The position numbers and the translations under genes were made by a program. DNA of 64,000 bases from Candidatus Thiothrix sulfatifontis. GTDB lineage: Bacteria; Pseudomonadota; Gammaproteobacteria; Thiotrichales; Thiotrichaceae. The DNA lies in NCBI GenBank assembly GCA_022828425.1, contig CP094685.1:2914001-2978000 (forward strand), in the 5' to 3' direction. The notes beneath the pieces are model-generated. The model was not told where the DNA came from and made no database searches. It saw only the letters and a list, made by a program, of their open reading frames with translations. Below are positions 45,373-54,691 of the stretch, piece by piece (within the stretch, counting starts at the first letter, position 1; the number at the start of each line of letters is the position of its first letter).

Positions 45373-48300
45373 TCAATGCATCAAAACATCAACATCCGTC
45401 TTTTTGAAGGGTGCTTTTAACTCGATAATTTCCGGGGCGTCCCACGCGCCAGTCACTCGGTAGCGTAAACCACCGGCGGCTTGCACCTGATGCGCGGCGG
45501 ATTTTTCTGTCAAGGAATTCCATAACAACATCGCCGCGCCACCGCCAAGGCCACCCACGGCGACGCCGACCACCGGCAAAGTTGAGCGCAGGTTTGGCAC
45601 GACCGTCACGGTATGATTCAACGTTTTGCGGCTCAGATCGAGACTACCTTCGATGCCCGCCACCATTGCGGCGGCTTCGATGAGGGTATCGTGGGTTGTC
45701 AGCACGCCGTTTTTCAAACGAAAACTGCCGGTGATGGCATCAAACGCCACGCCTTGCACCGTCATATCGTGGAAATCCAACGCCAGTCGGGTCGGCAAAC
45801 GTTGCGCATCCAGCAAACCCAGTAAACGTCCCAAACCGGGGTCAACATCCGTCAAACTGCCCTTGGCAAGCTTGGCTTGAAGTTCCCCATTCACCGTTGC
45901 CAGTGCGACGCTAAACGGTGCGCCCTGCCAATGCAATTGCGCATCAGCGGTTAATGCACCGCCTTGCAAGGCCGCAACCTTACCCGGTTTTGCTAACAGC
46001 TTACCCGGTTCAGCCACCGTTGCCTTGGCGGTAAGTTCGGTGTGAGAGGTGCCGTCCACCGCTATGTACCAGCGCCCTTTCGATGCGGATAACACCATCA
46101 GCGGATGCCGGATTTCCAACTGCTCAACCAACAACGCATCGCGGGATTTATTCAAGTTAAGCTTAAGCGACTGAAGCGGGAAATCGCCCTTGCTGCAATC
46201 GGTACACGTAAACCGCATGGAGGGAAAATTCACCGGCGACAACCCCTCACCCGCTGTCGACGCGCCCGTCGGCAACTGCTTACCAAGCTGATCAAGATCA
46301 AGGTGTTGCGCATCAATATTCACCCGCCCACTTGCCATTGCCTTGACTGGTAAATGCGCATTGGCTTGTAAATTATCTGCCCGCACATGCACTTTAAGAA
46401 TGTCACCACCGCTCACATTCACTGTCGCCTTGCCAAGCGACTGCTTACCCAGACTCAGCTTGCTTACCGTCAAATCGGCTTGAAATTCAGCAGGCACGGG
46501 GGTAGGTGTCGCCCCTGTACCACTGAGCATTCCCAGCCCTTGCCATGCCAGCAAATCCAATTCTGCCAACTCACCGCCGACACGAATCCCACTGGTAGGC
46601 AAGTCAACCGCCTGACCGCCCACGCCGATGCCAATGGCCGTTGCTTGCTTGCCCTTGTGCGGCAAACGCGCGTGCACCTGCAAATGTTTGCCCAACGTCA
46701 CCAAAGCCTGCCAAGGTTTCGCCGAATCAAACGGCAAATCAACGTCCACCATTAATTCACGCGCCTCTGCTGCGGCTTTGCCAAACGGCGGCGGCAAAGC
46801 AATCGCCACGCCTTGCAATTGGCTACGCGCCGACACTTTCAAGCTCGCAAGTGCCTGACCTGTGGCAACATTCGCACCAAACGCGGGCAATTGTAGCCGT
46901 GTCTCCACTGACGCCGTGCCGCTCAGATAATCACGCAAACTGGCGAGGCTTTCCGGCAAAAATACCGCTGGTTGCTGCTGTTGTTGCAAATCGACGTTGA
47001 TAATGCCTTTCGCTTTGTCGGTACGCGCTGACAATTTAAGCGGCTGCTTACGGTATAGCCCGCTGGCACCCGTCACCGTCACGCCATGCTGGTCAAAATG
47101 CACGTCACCCTGCAATTGGCTAAAGATTTGCTCATACGCAGGAATCGCAAAACGGTTGCCCTGCAAACTGACCACTCCATCCACCGCCACGCCTTGTTGC
47201 TCCAGCGTGGTTTGTTTTAGCGGCACATCCAGTTTGAGGTGCAATCCTGACTTGCCGGAAAACTCAGCAACTTGCATAAAATCACGCAATTGACGCCCAA
47301 TCGGGGCATCTTGCAAATAATTCATGTGCGCTTGCAGATCCCCTTGGGTCTTCAAATCAAGCAGCAGGTGCGTATCCGTGGTGTGCATGTCAGGAATAGC
47401 CACTGTGCCGCCAGTCACTGCCAAATCCATAATGCGAGCGCTATGTACCGTCGCATTCATATCCACATTGTGGAAATGCAACTCTCCACTCACCTCGTTA
47501 GCGACCGGCCATTCGGGTAAATACGCCAGCACCCCGTTTTCAATGTCAAAACGAATATCAAACAACCCAGGCTGCTGCTGAAATGGAAAATCCGCCGGAT
47601 TCCCGCGCAATACAAACTCACCCTTGGGCACGTTGCCGTTCACAATGGCGGTTTTCAACCACCGTTTGGTGTTATCGGGGAGAATCGAAGGAATGTAATC
47701 GCGTACATTGTCCAAAGTATGGCGTGTCGCAAACGTCATGTTGAGGTCAGCCACCGGGGATTGCTGCGTCGGTAGCGCCAGTGTGCCGGTACCTTGCAGC
47801 GTCAGATCGGGGTTTTCAGCCTGCAAATGGCTAAGGTGCCAATGCCAGCCATCGGCCCTGACTTGCCAATCCAAATCCGCTGCCAAAGAATCCAACGGTA
47901 AAGTCTTATCAAACCATTGTGGGTAAGTTAATGCACTGTCGTTGATCTTGACCTTGACGCGCCCACCTTCATTAGCAGCGGTAAACGTGGCATTCACGCC
48001 GTGCAACGCCGGGGTTTGGGCATTGCCTGTCCAACCCAAATGCTGAATTTCACCCTCACCACTGATGTGCAGTGGTTTACCCGCTACCGACTTGATGGTG
48101 GCATCCAGCTTCAAACCACCGGCATTCACGCCGTAGTGTTGCAGTAACGGCGACGGCAGCGCGGCAAGATTAAAAATCTGCGTGCGGGTGTGAAGCGTGC
48201 CATCCCATTGCGGATTTCCTTTAGAATCAGCGACTTGGTGCAACACTGCATCCAAGCCCAAGGTTTCACCAATCGCGGGGGGAAAGAGTGCATCCGTCTG

Positions 48301-48897
48301 CAAAGTGATCTCATTCGGTAAAATTTCGCCGATGAATTGCAAATCACTCAACGTCAGGGTGCGGTGGTTGGTGGCATCCATCCAGTGCACGAAACCGCTG
48401 TTGATGCTGATGCGGATCGGCGATTGGCGCTCAATATTCAGCGCGGTATTTTTCTGCCCCGGCAAAGGAAAACGCAAGCCCTGCACTTCCGGCAGCGCAT
48501 TGGCTTCTTGACGCAGGATAAATTCGACGCCTTCCAGCACAATATCCGCCGGTTGCAAACGCAAGGTGCGTAAGCTTTCGCGCCAGTCTACCGTTAGACT
48601 CAGTTGGCGGATTTGAATCGGGGATTGCCCAGACGCATCGGTCAGTTGCAAATCTTCCAACACCCAGCGCAATGCCTCGCTGTCACGATCGACACGAATT
48701 TGCCCGATGCTGATCGGATTACCGACAAAACTCGACAATTCCTGTTCCAGTATGCCTTTGTAGTCGTCCACCATCGGCAACCACAAGTGCGCCAACCCCA
48801 CCAATGCGACCAACAAAATCGCCCAGTGGAAAAAGAAGGTGAGCAGCAGGTAGGTCAGACGTAATACAAAGCCACCCTGCCTCCTAGAGAAGTACAA
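45373..48897 (-). CDS. yhdP: AsmA-like envelope lipid-transport protein YhdP
   Basis: 1174 aa. One N-terminal membrane anchor (LTYLLLTFFFHWAILLVALVGLAHLWLP), then a very long beta-rich periplasmic chain with DUF3971/AsmA-type features, ending with LKTPF-like VVGVAVGGLGGGAAMLLWNSLTEK and YRVTGAWDAPEI. YhdP, with TamB and YdbH, helps move phospholipids to the outer membrane. Its start overlaps the rng end by 14 bp. Confidence 0.9.
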   Translation of the reverse strand: MYFSRRQGGFVLRLTYLLLTFFFHWAILLVALVGLAHLWLPMVDDYKGILEQELSSFVGNPISIGQIRVDRDSEALRWVLEDLQLTDASGQSPIQIRQLSLTVDWRESLRTLRLQPADIVLEGVEFILRQEANALPEVQGLRFPLPGQKNTALNIERQSPIRISINSGFVHWMDATNHRTLTLSDLQFIGEILPNEITLQTDALFPPAIGETLGLDAVLHQVADSKGNPQWDGTLHTRTQIFNLAALPSPLLQHYGVNAGGLKLDATIKSVAGKPLHISGEGEIQHLGWTGNAQTPALHGVNATFTAANEGGRVKVKINDSALTYPQWFDKTLPLDSLAADLDWQVRADGWHWHLSHLQAENPDLTLQGTGTLALPTQQSPVADLNMTFATRHTLDNVRDYIPSILPDNTKRWLKTAIVNGNVPKGEFVLRGNPADFPFQQQPGLFDIRFDIENGVLAYLPEWPVANEVSGELHFHNVDMNATVHSARIMDLAVTGGTVAIPDMHTTDTHLLLDLKTQGDLQAHMNYLQDAPIGRQLRDFMQVAEFSGKSGLHLKLDVPLKQTTLEQQGVAVDGVVSLQGNRFAIPAYEQIFSQLQGDVHFDQHGVTVTGASGLYRKQPLKLSARTDKAKGIINVDLQQQQQPAVFLPESLASLRDYLSGTASVETRLQLPAFGANVATGQALASLKVSARSQLQGVAIALPPPFGKAAAEARELMVDVDLPFDSAKPWQALVTLGKHLQVHARLPHKGKQATAIGIGVGGQAVDLPTSGIRVGGELAELDLLAWQGLGMLSGTGATPTPVPAEFQADLTVSKLSLGKQSLGKATVNVSGGDILKVHVRADNLQANAHLPVKAMASGRVNIDAQHLDLDQLGKQLPTGASTAGEGLSPVNFPSMRFTCTDCSKGDFPLQSLKLNLNKSRDALLVEQLEIRHPLMVLSASKGRWYIAVDGTSHTELTAKATVAEPGKLLAKPGKVAALQGGALTADAQLHWQGAPFSVALATVNGELQAKLAKGSLTDVDPGLGRLLGLLDAQRLPTRLALDFHDMTVQGVAFDAITGSFRLKNGVLTTHDTLIEAAAMVAGIEGSLDLSRKTLNHTVTVVPNLRSTLPVVGVAVGGLGGGAAMLLWNSLTEKSAAHQVQAAGGLRYRVTGAWDAPEIIELKAPFKKTDVDVLMH

Positions 48898-50362
48898 CGT
48901 CGAAATGCTCCTGCGTGTAAAGTGCCTCTACTTGCAAACGAATCGGAATCCCCACGAATTGCTGTAATTCCGCCAAACTGTCTGATTCTTCATCAAGCAG
49001 CAAATCTACCACTTCCTGCGAAGCCAATACCAGCAATTCACGCGCATCAAACTGACGCACTGCCCGCAAGATTTCGCGGAAAACTTCGTAGCACACCGTT
49101 TCCGCGCTCTTAATAAAACCGTTACCGTTGCAGCAAGGACACGGTTGACACAACACATGTTCTAAACTTTCGCGGGTACGTTTGCGGGTCATTTCGACCA
49201 AACCCAACGGCGACACATCGCAGACGTAAGTTTTGGCGTAATCGCGTTCCAACGACTTTTCCAGCAATTTCAACACCTGTTGGCGGTGGTCGTGTTGCAG
49301 CATGTCGATGAAATCAATAATGATGATGCCGCCCAAATTACGCAGCCGTAGCTGGCGGGCAATGGTTTGCGCCGCCTCCAGATTGGTGCGAAAAATGGTT
49401 TCTTCCAGATTACGGCTGCCGACAAAGCCGCCGGTATTCACATCAATCGTGGTCATCGCCTCGGTCTGGTCGATGATCAAATAGCCACCGGATTTGAGCG
49501 GTACTTTGCGCTGCAAAGCTTTTTGGATTTCTTCTTCGACGCCATGCAAATCAAAAATCGGGCGTTCACCGGGGTAATGCGCGATGACTTCAGCCAAATC
49601 AGGAATGTATTTCTGGCTAAACTCAATCACTTTGGTCGCGGTTTCGCGGGAATCAATCTGCACTTTGCTAATTTTTTCCCCCACCATATCGCGCAATACG
49701 CGCAGCACCAAGGGCAAATCGGAATACACCAACGTGGGGGCGGGGGATTCTGCTGAAGACGTATATATATTGCCCCACAACTTGCACAGGAACTTCATAT
49801 CGCTGCGCAAATCGTTTTCACTGATGCCTTCCGCAGCGGTGCGCACGATGTAACCGTGTTCGCTGCCGAACTCCAGCCGCAGGCGTTCAATCGTTGCCCG
49901 CAAGCGTTCGCGCTCCGCCCCTTCCTCAATTTTTCCCGAAACACCCACACTGTTATTGTCTGGCATCAATACCAAAAAGCGCGACGGAATGGTGACGTGC
50001 GTGGTTAAACGTGCCCCTTTCGTGCCCAGTGGGTCTTTGATGACTTGCACCAATAGCTTTTTGCCCTCGTAAAGCAATTCGCTGATTTGCACCGTGGGGC
50101 GTGGAATATTTGTGTCCTGAAACTCTTCCAACGAAGGGTGGGTAAGGTCGGAGGCATGCAAAAATGCGGATTTTTCCAAACCAATGTCAATGAAAGCCGC
50201 CTCCATCCCCGGTAGCACGCGGCTGACTTTGCCTTTATAAATATTGCCGACAATGCCTTTGCGGGTGGCACGCTCGATTAGCACCTCTTGCAAACAACCG
50301 TTTTCGAGTAAGGCAACCCGTGATTCTTGCGGGGTAACGTTGATTAGTAATTCTGCGCTCAT
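48884..50362 (-). CDS. rng: Ribonuclease G
   Basis: 492 aa. S1-like RNA-binding segment near residues 35-125 (GNIYKGKVSRVLPGMEAAFIDIGLEKSAFLH), then the RNase E/G catalytic core: TTIDVNTGGFVGSRNLEETIFRTN with catalytic Asp, GGIIIIDFIDM with the second Asp, and the CPCCNGNG zinc-link. It processes 16S rRNA 5' ends and degrades mRNA. The length fits RNase G, not RNase E. It is between maf and yhdP. Confidence 0.95.
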   Translation of the reverse strand: MSAELLINVTPQESRVALLENGCLQEVLIERATRKGIVGNIYKGKVSRVLPGMEAAFIDIGLEKSAFLHASDLTHPSLEEFQDTNIPRPTVQISELLYEGKKLLVQVIKDPLGTKGARLTTHVTIPSRFLVLMPDNNSVGVSGKIEEGAERERLRATIERLRLEFGSEHGYIVRTAAEGISENDLRSDMKFLCKLWGNIYTSSAESPAPTLVYSDLPLVLRVLRDMVGEKISKVQIDSRETATKVIEFSQKYIPDLAEVIAHYPGERPIFDLHGVEEEIQKALQRKVPLKSGGYLIIDQTEAMTTIDVNTGGFVGSRNLEETIFRTNLEAAQTIARQLRLRNLGGIIIIDFIDMLQHDHRQQVLKLLEKSLERDYAKTYVCDVSPLGLVEMTRKRTRESLEHVLCQPCPCCNGNGFIKSAETVCYEVFREILRAVRQFDARELLVLASQEVVDLLLDEESDSLAELQQFVGIPIRLQVEALYTQEHFDVVLL

Positions 50363-50388
50363 GAGCCTGCCTTGGGTAATAGTGATTG

Positions 50389-50970
50389 TTATAAGGTATT
50401 GATACCTGCCGTTGCCAGCAGTTGCGCCGTTTCAAACAGCGGCAGCCCCATCACTCCAGAGTAAGAACCTGCAAGCCTTTCAATGAAAACTGCGCCAAGC
50501 CCTTGAATCGCATACGCCCCGGCTTTGTCGTGTGGTTCGCCGCTTGCCCAGTATGCCAGAATTTCAGAATCGGTGATGGTACGGAACTTAACCACACTGC
50601 GGCTTAATGCTACCTGTGTGCCGGTCGCAGTGGTTAAGGCGACGGCGGTAAGAATTTCGTGCGTTTGCCCCGACATTTGCCGCAGCATCTGTTGTGCGTG
50701 GGCAAAGTCGCGCGGTTTCACCAGCAATTCACCGTTAAGAATGCCTAGCGTATCCGCACCGAGTACCGGCAAGTTCCCTGAGCGAAGTCGAAGGGAAACC
50801 GTTTCTGCCTTGAGGATAGCTAAGCGTTCCACCAACGCTTCGGGTGATTCTCCCAACAACGGGGTTTCATCCACATCCGCCGTTTGCACCACGAACTGAA
50901 TGCCAATTTGTGCCAGCAATTCGCGCCGACGCGGGGAGGCTGATGCTAAAACAAGTTGTGGTGCGTGCAT
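50389..50970 (-). CDS. maf: Maf-family nucleotide pyrophosphatase
   Basis: 193 aa. SASPRRRELLAQIG is the Maf start, PVLGADTLGILNGELLVKPRD contains the catalytic D, and QTHEILTAVALTT plus GEPHDKAGAYAIQGLGAVFIERLAGSYSGVMGLPL are family marks. It removes noncanonical nucleotides. A palindromic repeat encodes SLRLRSGN (residues about 58-66) just before the PVLGADT strand, in frame. It is 18 bp before rng's start on the same strand. Confidence 0.93.
   Translation of the reverse strand: MHAPQLVLASASPRRRELLAQIGIQFVVQTADVDETPLLGESPEALVERLAILKAETVSLRLRSGNLPVLGADTLGILNGELLVKPRDFAHAQQMLRQMSGQTHEILTAVALTTATGTQVALSRSVVKFRTITDSEILAYWASGEPHDKAGAYAIQGLGAVFIERLAGSYSGVMGLPLFETAQLLATAGINTL
50774..50797. repeat. 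In-frame palindromic repeat inside maf
   Basis: A 24-bp unit with TTCCCT and AGGGAA ends; its core CCCTGAGCGAAGTCGAAGGG matches, at 19 of 20 positions, one arm of the inverted repeat at 60541. It encodes SLRLRSGN in Maf without breaking the frame. This is a dispersed repeat family. Confidence 0.78.
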
Positions 50971-51444
50971 TTAATCCCCGCGATGGTAAGGGTGGTTGGT
51001 CAAAATGCTCCAAGCGCGAAACAGTTGCTCGGCTACCACGATCCGTACCAGCGGATGCGGGAACGTTAACGGCGACAGCGACCAACTTTGCTCTGCACGT
51101 TGCAAACACGCAGGCGACAAACCTTCGGGGCCGCCAACCAGCAAGCTAACATCGCGCCCGGACATCATCCAGCTATCGAGTTGCTGCGCAAGTTGTTCGG
51201 TTGACCACGGCTTGCCTTTCACATCGAGCGTGATCACAAGATTGCCATCGGGAATCGCTGCCAGCAACTTTTCACCTTCACTCTGCCGAATGCGGTTCAA
51301 ATCGCTGTTTTTGGTGCGTTTCTCGGCGGCAATTTCGCGAATCAGTAACTGGCATTGCGGCGGCATTCGCCCCGCGTATTCCTCCGTGCCCGTGTTGACC
51401 CACCCCGGCATTTTCGTGCCGATGGCTAACAGGTGAATCCGCAC
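50971..51444 (-). CDS. rlmH: 23S rRNA pseudouridine-1915 methyltransferase
   Basis: 157 aa. The SPOUT fold marks are [57 protein letters not shown], which include the SAM-binding knot. It methylates Psi1915 in 23S rRNA. Start abuts the rsfS stop (51445), and its stop abuts the maf start. Standard rsfS-rlmH order. Confidence 0.96.
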   Translation of the reverse strand: MRIHLLAIGTKMPGWVNTGTEEYAGRMPPQCQLLIREIAAEKRTKNSDLNRIRQSEGEKLLAAIPDGNLVITLDVKGKPWSTEQLAQQLDSWMMSGRDVSLLVGGPEGLSPACLQRAEQSWSLSPLTFPHPLVRIVVAEQLFRAWSILTNHPYHRGD

Positions 51445-51831
51445 TTAGTCGTTATCGTGATCAGACGCAGCGGCATCGAGCATACCGGGGCGGAATTGCG
51501 GCAAACCTTCGCCGACTTCCCAGAGTTTTTCCAGATTGTAGTAGTCGCGCGTGCTGGCCAGCATGACGTGTAGGATAATGTCATTGAGGTCAAGCAATAC
51601 CCAGTCGGATTGCGCGTCACCTTCAATACCCAATGGCTGTACACCGGCTTCTTTCACCGCTAATTCAACCGCATCCGCCAGGGATTTAACGTGCCGGTTG
51701 GAGTTGCCGGTCACGATTACCATCATATCGGTGATGGACGATTTGCCGCGCACATCAATCGTCTTGATGTCTTGACCTTTCATATCGTCCAGTGTGGTCA
51801 CTACTAATTGCTTAAGTGTTTCGAGTTCCAT
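51445..51831 (-). CDS. rsfS: Ribosome silencing factor RsfS
   Basis: 128 aa. KGQDIKTIDVRGKSSITDMMVIVTGNSNRHVKSLADAVE and GEGDAQSDWVLLDLNDIILHVM-like segments are the RsfS (DUF143) pattern. It blocks 30S-50S joining when nutrients are low. It sits 3 bp after nadD and directly before rlmH. Confidence 0.95.
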   Translation of the reverse strand: MELETLKQLVVTTLDDMKGQDIKTIDVRGKSSITDMMVIVTGNSNRHVKSLADAVELAVKEAGVQPLGIEGDAQSDWVLLDLNDIILHVMLASTRDYYNLEKLWEVGEGLPQFRPGMLDAAASDHDND

Positions 51832-51834
51832 TAA

Positions 51835-52455
51835 TTATTCACAGTAAAGTTGATGTCGTTGAATATAGTCCAGAACGCTGTCTGGTAGTAAATATCGGGG
51901 GCTTTTACCCTGTTTCAATAGCATACGCAGATGGGTGGCAGAAATATCGAGAGCGGTGACGCTTAAGAGGTAAATCCTGCCTGCGGGTGTGGCGCGTAAA
52001 TCATCGGGGTTTGTGCTGAGGAAAGGTTCATACCAACCGTTAGGGGGCAGACTATACCTTGGACGGTGCACCACGACCAGATGCGCGAGTGCTAAAATTT
52101 CATCCCAACGGTGCCAACGCTCAAAATGCAGGAAGGCATCGAAGCCCAAGGTGAACAGCAGCGGGCGTTCGCTACCGACTTCAGCGCGGAAGGTTTGCAG
52201 CGTGTCGAAGCTGTAGGAATGCCCGTCACGGCGCAGTTCACGGTCATCGGCGTGTAAACGCGGTTCGCTGGCAATCGCCGTTTGCAGCATTGCCAACCGT
52301 TGTGCTGGCGTGGCAATGGGTTGCGGGCGGTGCGGCGGTTGCTTGCCCGGAATTAAGCGCATGTCGCTAATGCCGAAGTGTTCCGCGACTTCGAGCGCCG
52401 TGCGTAAATGCGCGTGGTGGATGGGGTCGAAGGTGCCGCCGAGGATGCCGATCAT
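51835..52455 (-). CDS. nadD: Nicotinate-nucleotide adenylyltransferase
   Basis: 206 aa. GILGGTFDPIHHAHLRTALEVAEHFG has the HxGH-type nucleotidyltransferase motif (IHHAHL), and ISATHLRMLLKQGKSPRYLLPDSVLDYI includes the ISSTxxR-type motif (ISATHLR). It makes deamido-NAD. First gene of the long minus-strand cluster; the AAA-ATPase stop is 1 bp upstream of it, so they may be cotranscribed. Confidence 0.94.
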   Translation of the reverse strand: MIGILGGTFDPIHHAHLRTALEVAEHFGISDMRLIPGKQPPHRPQPIATPAQRLAMLQTAIASEPRLHADDRELRRDGHSYSFDTLQTFRAEVGSERPLLFTLGFDAFLHFERWHRWDEILALAHLVVVHRPRYSLPPNGWYEPFLSTNPDDLRATPAGRIYLLSVTALDISATHLRMLLKQGKSPRYLLPDSVLDYIQRHQLYCE

Positions 52456-53679
52456 TTATACATACCCAAACGGAATATTGATCAGCTTCTCGTCGATCAA
52501 ACCAAGGCGATCGTTGTTACTGATAACAATGCCGTAAGGACATTGGTATTCCTCCATAAAATTGCGGATACCTGTCAAATCACGCAAAGTCACGGTCTGT
52601 TTGTATTTGATTTCAATGGGCAACAACCCGAATTCACCTTCCAACACCAAATCGACCTCTGCACCAGCGGCGGTGCGGTAATGGTAATAATCGAAAATCA
52701 CCCCTTGGGCATTGAGTCCTCTGATCACATTTTCGATCACCATCACCTCCCACGAATGCCCCATGTGTGGATGCGCCAACAAATCCGGCTGCGTATACAA
52801 ATGCAAAAAATGGTGCAACAAACCCGAATCCCGCAAATAACCCTTGGGGTGTTTGACAATGCGCTTGGCAGCATTCTTTTCATAGGGTGGAATATGCCGC
52901 CAGATAAATGTGCCGTGGGCAATTCTGAAATAGTCGCGCACCGTGGGCGCGGATAGACCTAACGTCCGCGCTACATCCGAGTAATTGATGATTGTCCCCG
53001 ATAATTGCGCCAGCATTTGCAGGAATAGCTGGTATTTTTCGCGCTGCAAATTGGGGAATAGGCGCAAAATATCGCGTTCGAGGTAGGTTTTCACATAATT
53101 CTGCATCCACAGCTTGTGAAAACGGGGATTATTTTTCAGCCAGACTTCAGGATAACCGCCGCGTAACCAGTAATCATGGTGCTGCTGCAAATCGGTCGCG
53201 CTGGGTATGAGGCTAGAAAAATCGGACAGCAAATGCCGCGATTGGATCAGCTCATACAAACCTGATAGCGGCTGCGCGAACGCTTCGCTCATGCTGAAGG
53301 GGGCAACTTCCACCAGCGCAACACGACCCGCCAGACTTTCGGAGATGGCTTGCATGAGGTTGGGCGAACTCGAACCTGTGATTAGGAAACGTCCGTTGGT
53401 GTTGCGGTCAGCATCAATTGCCACGCGCAAGGCTGGGAATGCGGCGGGTAGCAATTGTGCTTCATCTAAGGCAACTTGTTTGGGATGCAGGCGGAAAAAT
53501 AGATCGGGGTCACGCGCCACGACATCGTAATCGCTGCCCATTTCTAGGTCATAGCGTTGCCATTGTTGAGGTAGGTCACGCAGCGTGGTGGTTTTACCTG
53601 ATTGGCGTACACCGGTTAGTGCCACGCATGGAAACAGGGTGAGTAGCTCTTCGATAAAGGGGGTGAAGTGTCGTTTCAT
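52456..53679 (-). CDS. AAA-type ATPase with DUF4143 domain
   Basis: 407 aa. Walker A GVRQSGKTTTL (residues about 22-32), Walker B-like VALDEAQLLP and sensor ITGSSSPNLMQAISESLAGRVALVEVAPFS place it in the AAA_14 family. The C-terminal DUF4143 part has GHSWEVMVIENVIRG and EVDLVLEGEFGLLPIEIKYK, a PD-(D/E)xK-like nuclease signature. Members are common, often mobile, and of unclear function; some behave like TA or defence genes. A 15-bp inverted repeat overlaps its start codon. Confidence 0.85.
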   Translation of the reverse strand: MKRHFTPFIEELLTLFPCVALTGVRQSGKTTTLRDLPQQWQRYDLEMGSDYDVVARDPDLFFRLHPKQVALDEAQLLPAAFPALRVAIDADRNTNGRFLITGSSSPNLMQAISESLAGRVALVEVAPFSMSEAFAQPLSGLYELIQSRHLLSDFSSLIPSATDLQQHHDYWLRGGYPEVWLKNNPRFHKLWMQNYVKTYLERDILRLFPNLQREKYQLFLQMLAQLSGTIINYSDVARTLGLSAPTVRDYFRIAHGTFIWRHIPPYEKNAAKRIVKHPKGYLRDSGLLHHFLHLYTQPDLLAHPHMGHSWEVMVIENVIRGLNAQGVIFDYYHYRTAAGAEVDLVLEGEFGLLPIEIKYKQTVTLRDLTGIRNFMEEYQCPYGIVISNNDRLGLIDEKLINIPFGYV

Positions 53680-53721
53680 GCCTTGTAATTTAAAAGACTG
53701 GGTTTCAAATTACAAGGTATG
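53677..53721. repeat. Inverted repeat at the ATPase start codon
   Basis: CATGCCTTGTAATTT (53677-53691) and AAATTACAAGGTATG (53707-53721) are 15-bp arms with one mismatch around a 15-base spacer. The left arm includes the ATPase start codon. Such a site could be an operator or an mRNA hairpin that masks the ribosome site. Confidence 0.65.
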
Positions 53722-53810
53722 AAATGGCTTATGTAACGAATTGATCTTGTTCACGGTTGCAAAAGGGTGCTAGGCTGAACTCTATTGTTCCTACAAAGAA
53801 GGAGAACATT

Positions 53811-54185
53811 ATGCAAGTCGTTAATATTCGTCAACTGAAGACCAATCCGTCAGTGGCTTTGCGGGAAGCCAAGAACGGTCTAGTCATGGTCACGAACCGC
53901 GATAAGCCGGACACTTTACTGGTCAGCATGGAACAGCTTGCGGGTATTCCCAACCTTGATCAGGTTAAGTTGGTGCTAGGGGTCGCATTGTTCCGCGATA
54001 AACTCCTGTCTGTCTCGGCAGCAGCAAAAGTAGCGGGTAAGTCACTTGCCGAAATGCTGACATTGCTCTCCAACATGGGCATACCTGTTGTGGATTATTC
54101 GGTAGAAGAAGCTGAAGCCGAAGCTATTATGGTTGAAACGCTCGTGCGGGAACATCAAGCAAAAACGGCACGGCAGGCGGCATGA
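53811..54185 (+). CDS. Antitoxin: Phd-like N-terminus fused to UPF0175 domain
   Basis: 124 aa from ATG 53811 (GGAG 6 bases ahead). Residues 1-48 (VVNIRQLKTNPSVALREAKNGLVMVTNRDKPDTLLVSMEQLAG) look like a Phd/YefM-type DNA-binding domain. Residues 55-115 (ALFRDKLLSVSAAAKVAGKSLAEMLTLLSNMGIPVVDYS) are UPF0175-like. It overlaps the PIN toxin start by 4 bases. Joining a Phd domain to UPF0175 gives DNA binding plus toxin binding in one protein. Confidence 0.78.
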   Translation: MQVVNIRQLKTNPSVALREAKNGLVMVTNRDKPDTLLVSMEQLAGIPNLDQVKLVLGVALFRDKLLSVSAAAKVAGKSLAEMLTLLSNMGIPVVDYSVEEAEAEAIMVETLVREHQAKTARQAA

Positions 54186-54691
54186 AGGCTGTTGTTGTCA
54201 TTGCCGACGCGGGGCCGTTGATCGCACTGGCGCGGATTGGGCATCTTCACCTGTTGCGTGAAATCTTTAGCGACGTGCTGATCACCGCAACCGTCCAGCA
54301 AGAAGTGTTGTTGGGCGGGGATTTTGCGGATTCGGCACTGCTTGAAGATGCCCTTCATGAAGGATGGCTACAGGTCAGGGCTTCACCCAGTACGATGGCG
54401 AGTACCGAACTGGAATGGCTTGATCCGGGGGAAAGAAGCTCCATTCTGTTAGCCTTGGATTTCCAGCATAATGGACAAACAACCCGTCTGGTCATGGATG
54501 AAGCAAAAGGTCGGGCGGCAGCCAGAAGCCTGTCACTGGAACTCATTGGCAGTGCAGGCATTATTGCAACCGCAACGCGCTTGGGGATGATCCAACAGGC
54601 ACGTCCCTTATTGGAATCCCTACGCGCATCGGGTTATTACTTATCCCAAACCGTGATAGATGCCGCGTTAAAGGCGGCAGGTGAAAGTTGA
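54182..54691 (+). CDS. PIN-domain toxin, DUF3368 family
   Basis: 169 aa and full length. The first catalytic Asp is in IADAGPLIALARIG; LDPGERSSILLALDF has the central acidic residue; LVMDEAKGRAAARSL carries the third acidic pair; GSAGIIATATRLGMI and LRASGYYLSQTVIDAALKAAGE are the family end. It likely cleaves RNA. This intact copy is the yardstick showing that the relative at 8232 is internally deleted. Its 3' end overlaps the convergent DUF1778 gene by 24 bp. Confidence 0.85.
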   Translation: MKAVVVIADAGPLIALARIGHLHLLREIFSDVLITATVQQEVLLGGDFADSALLEDALHEGWLQVRASPSTMASTELEWLDPGERSSILLALDFQHNGQTTRLVMDEAKGRAAARSLSLELIGSAGIIATATRLGMIQQARPLLESLRASGYYLSQTVIDAALKAAGES

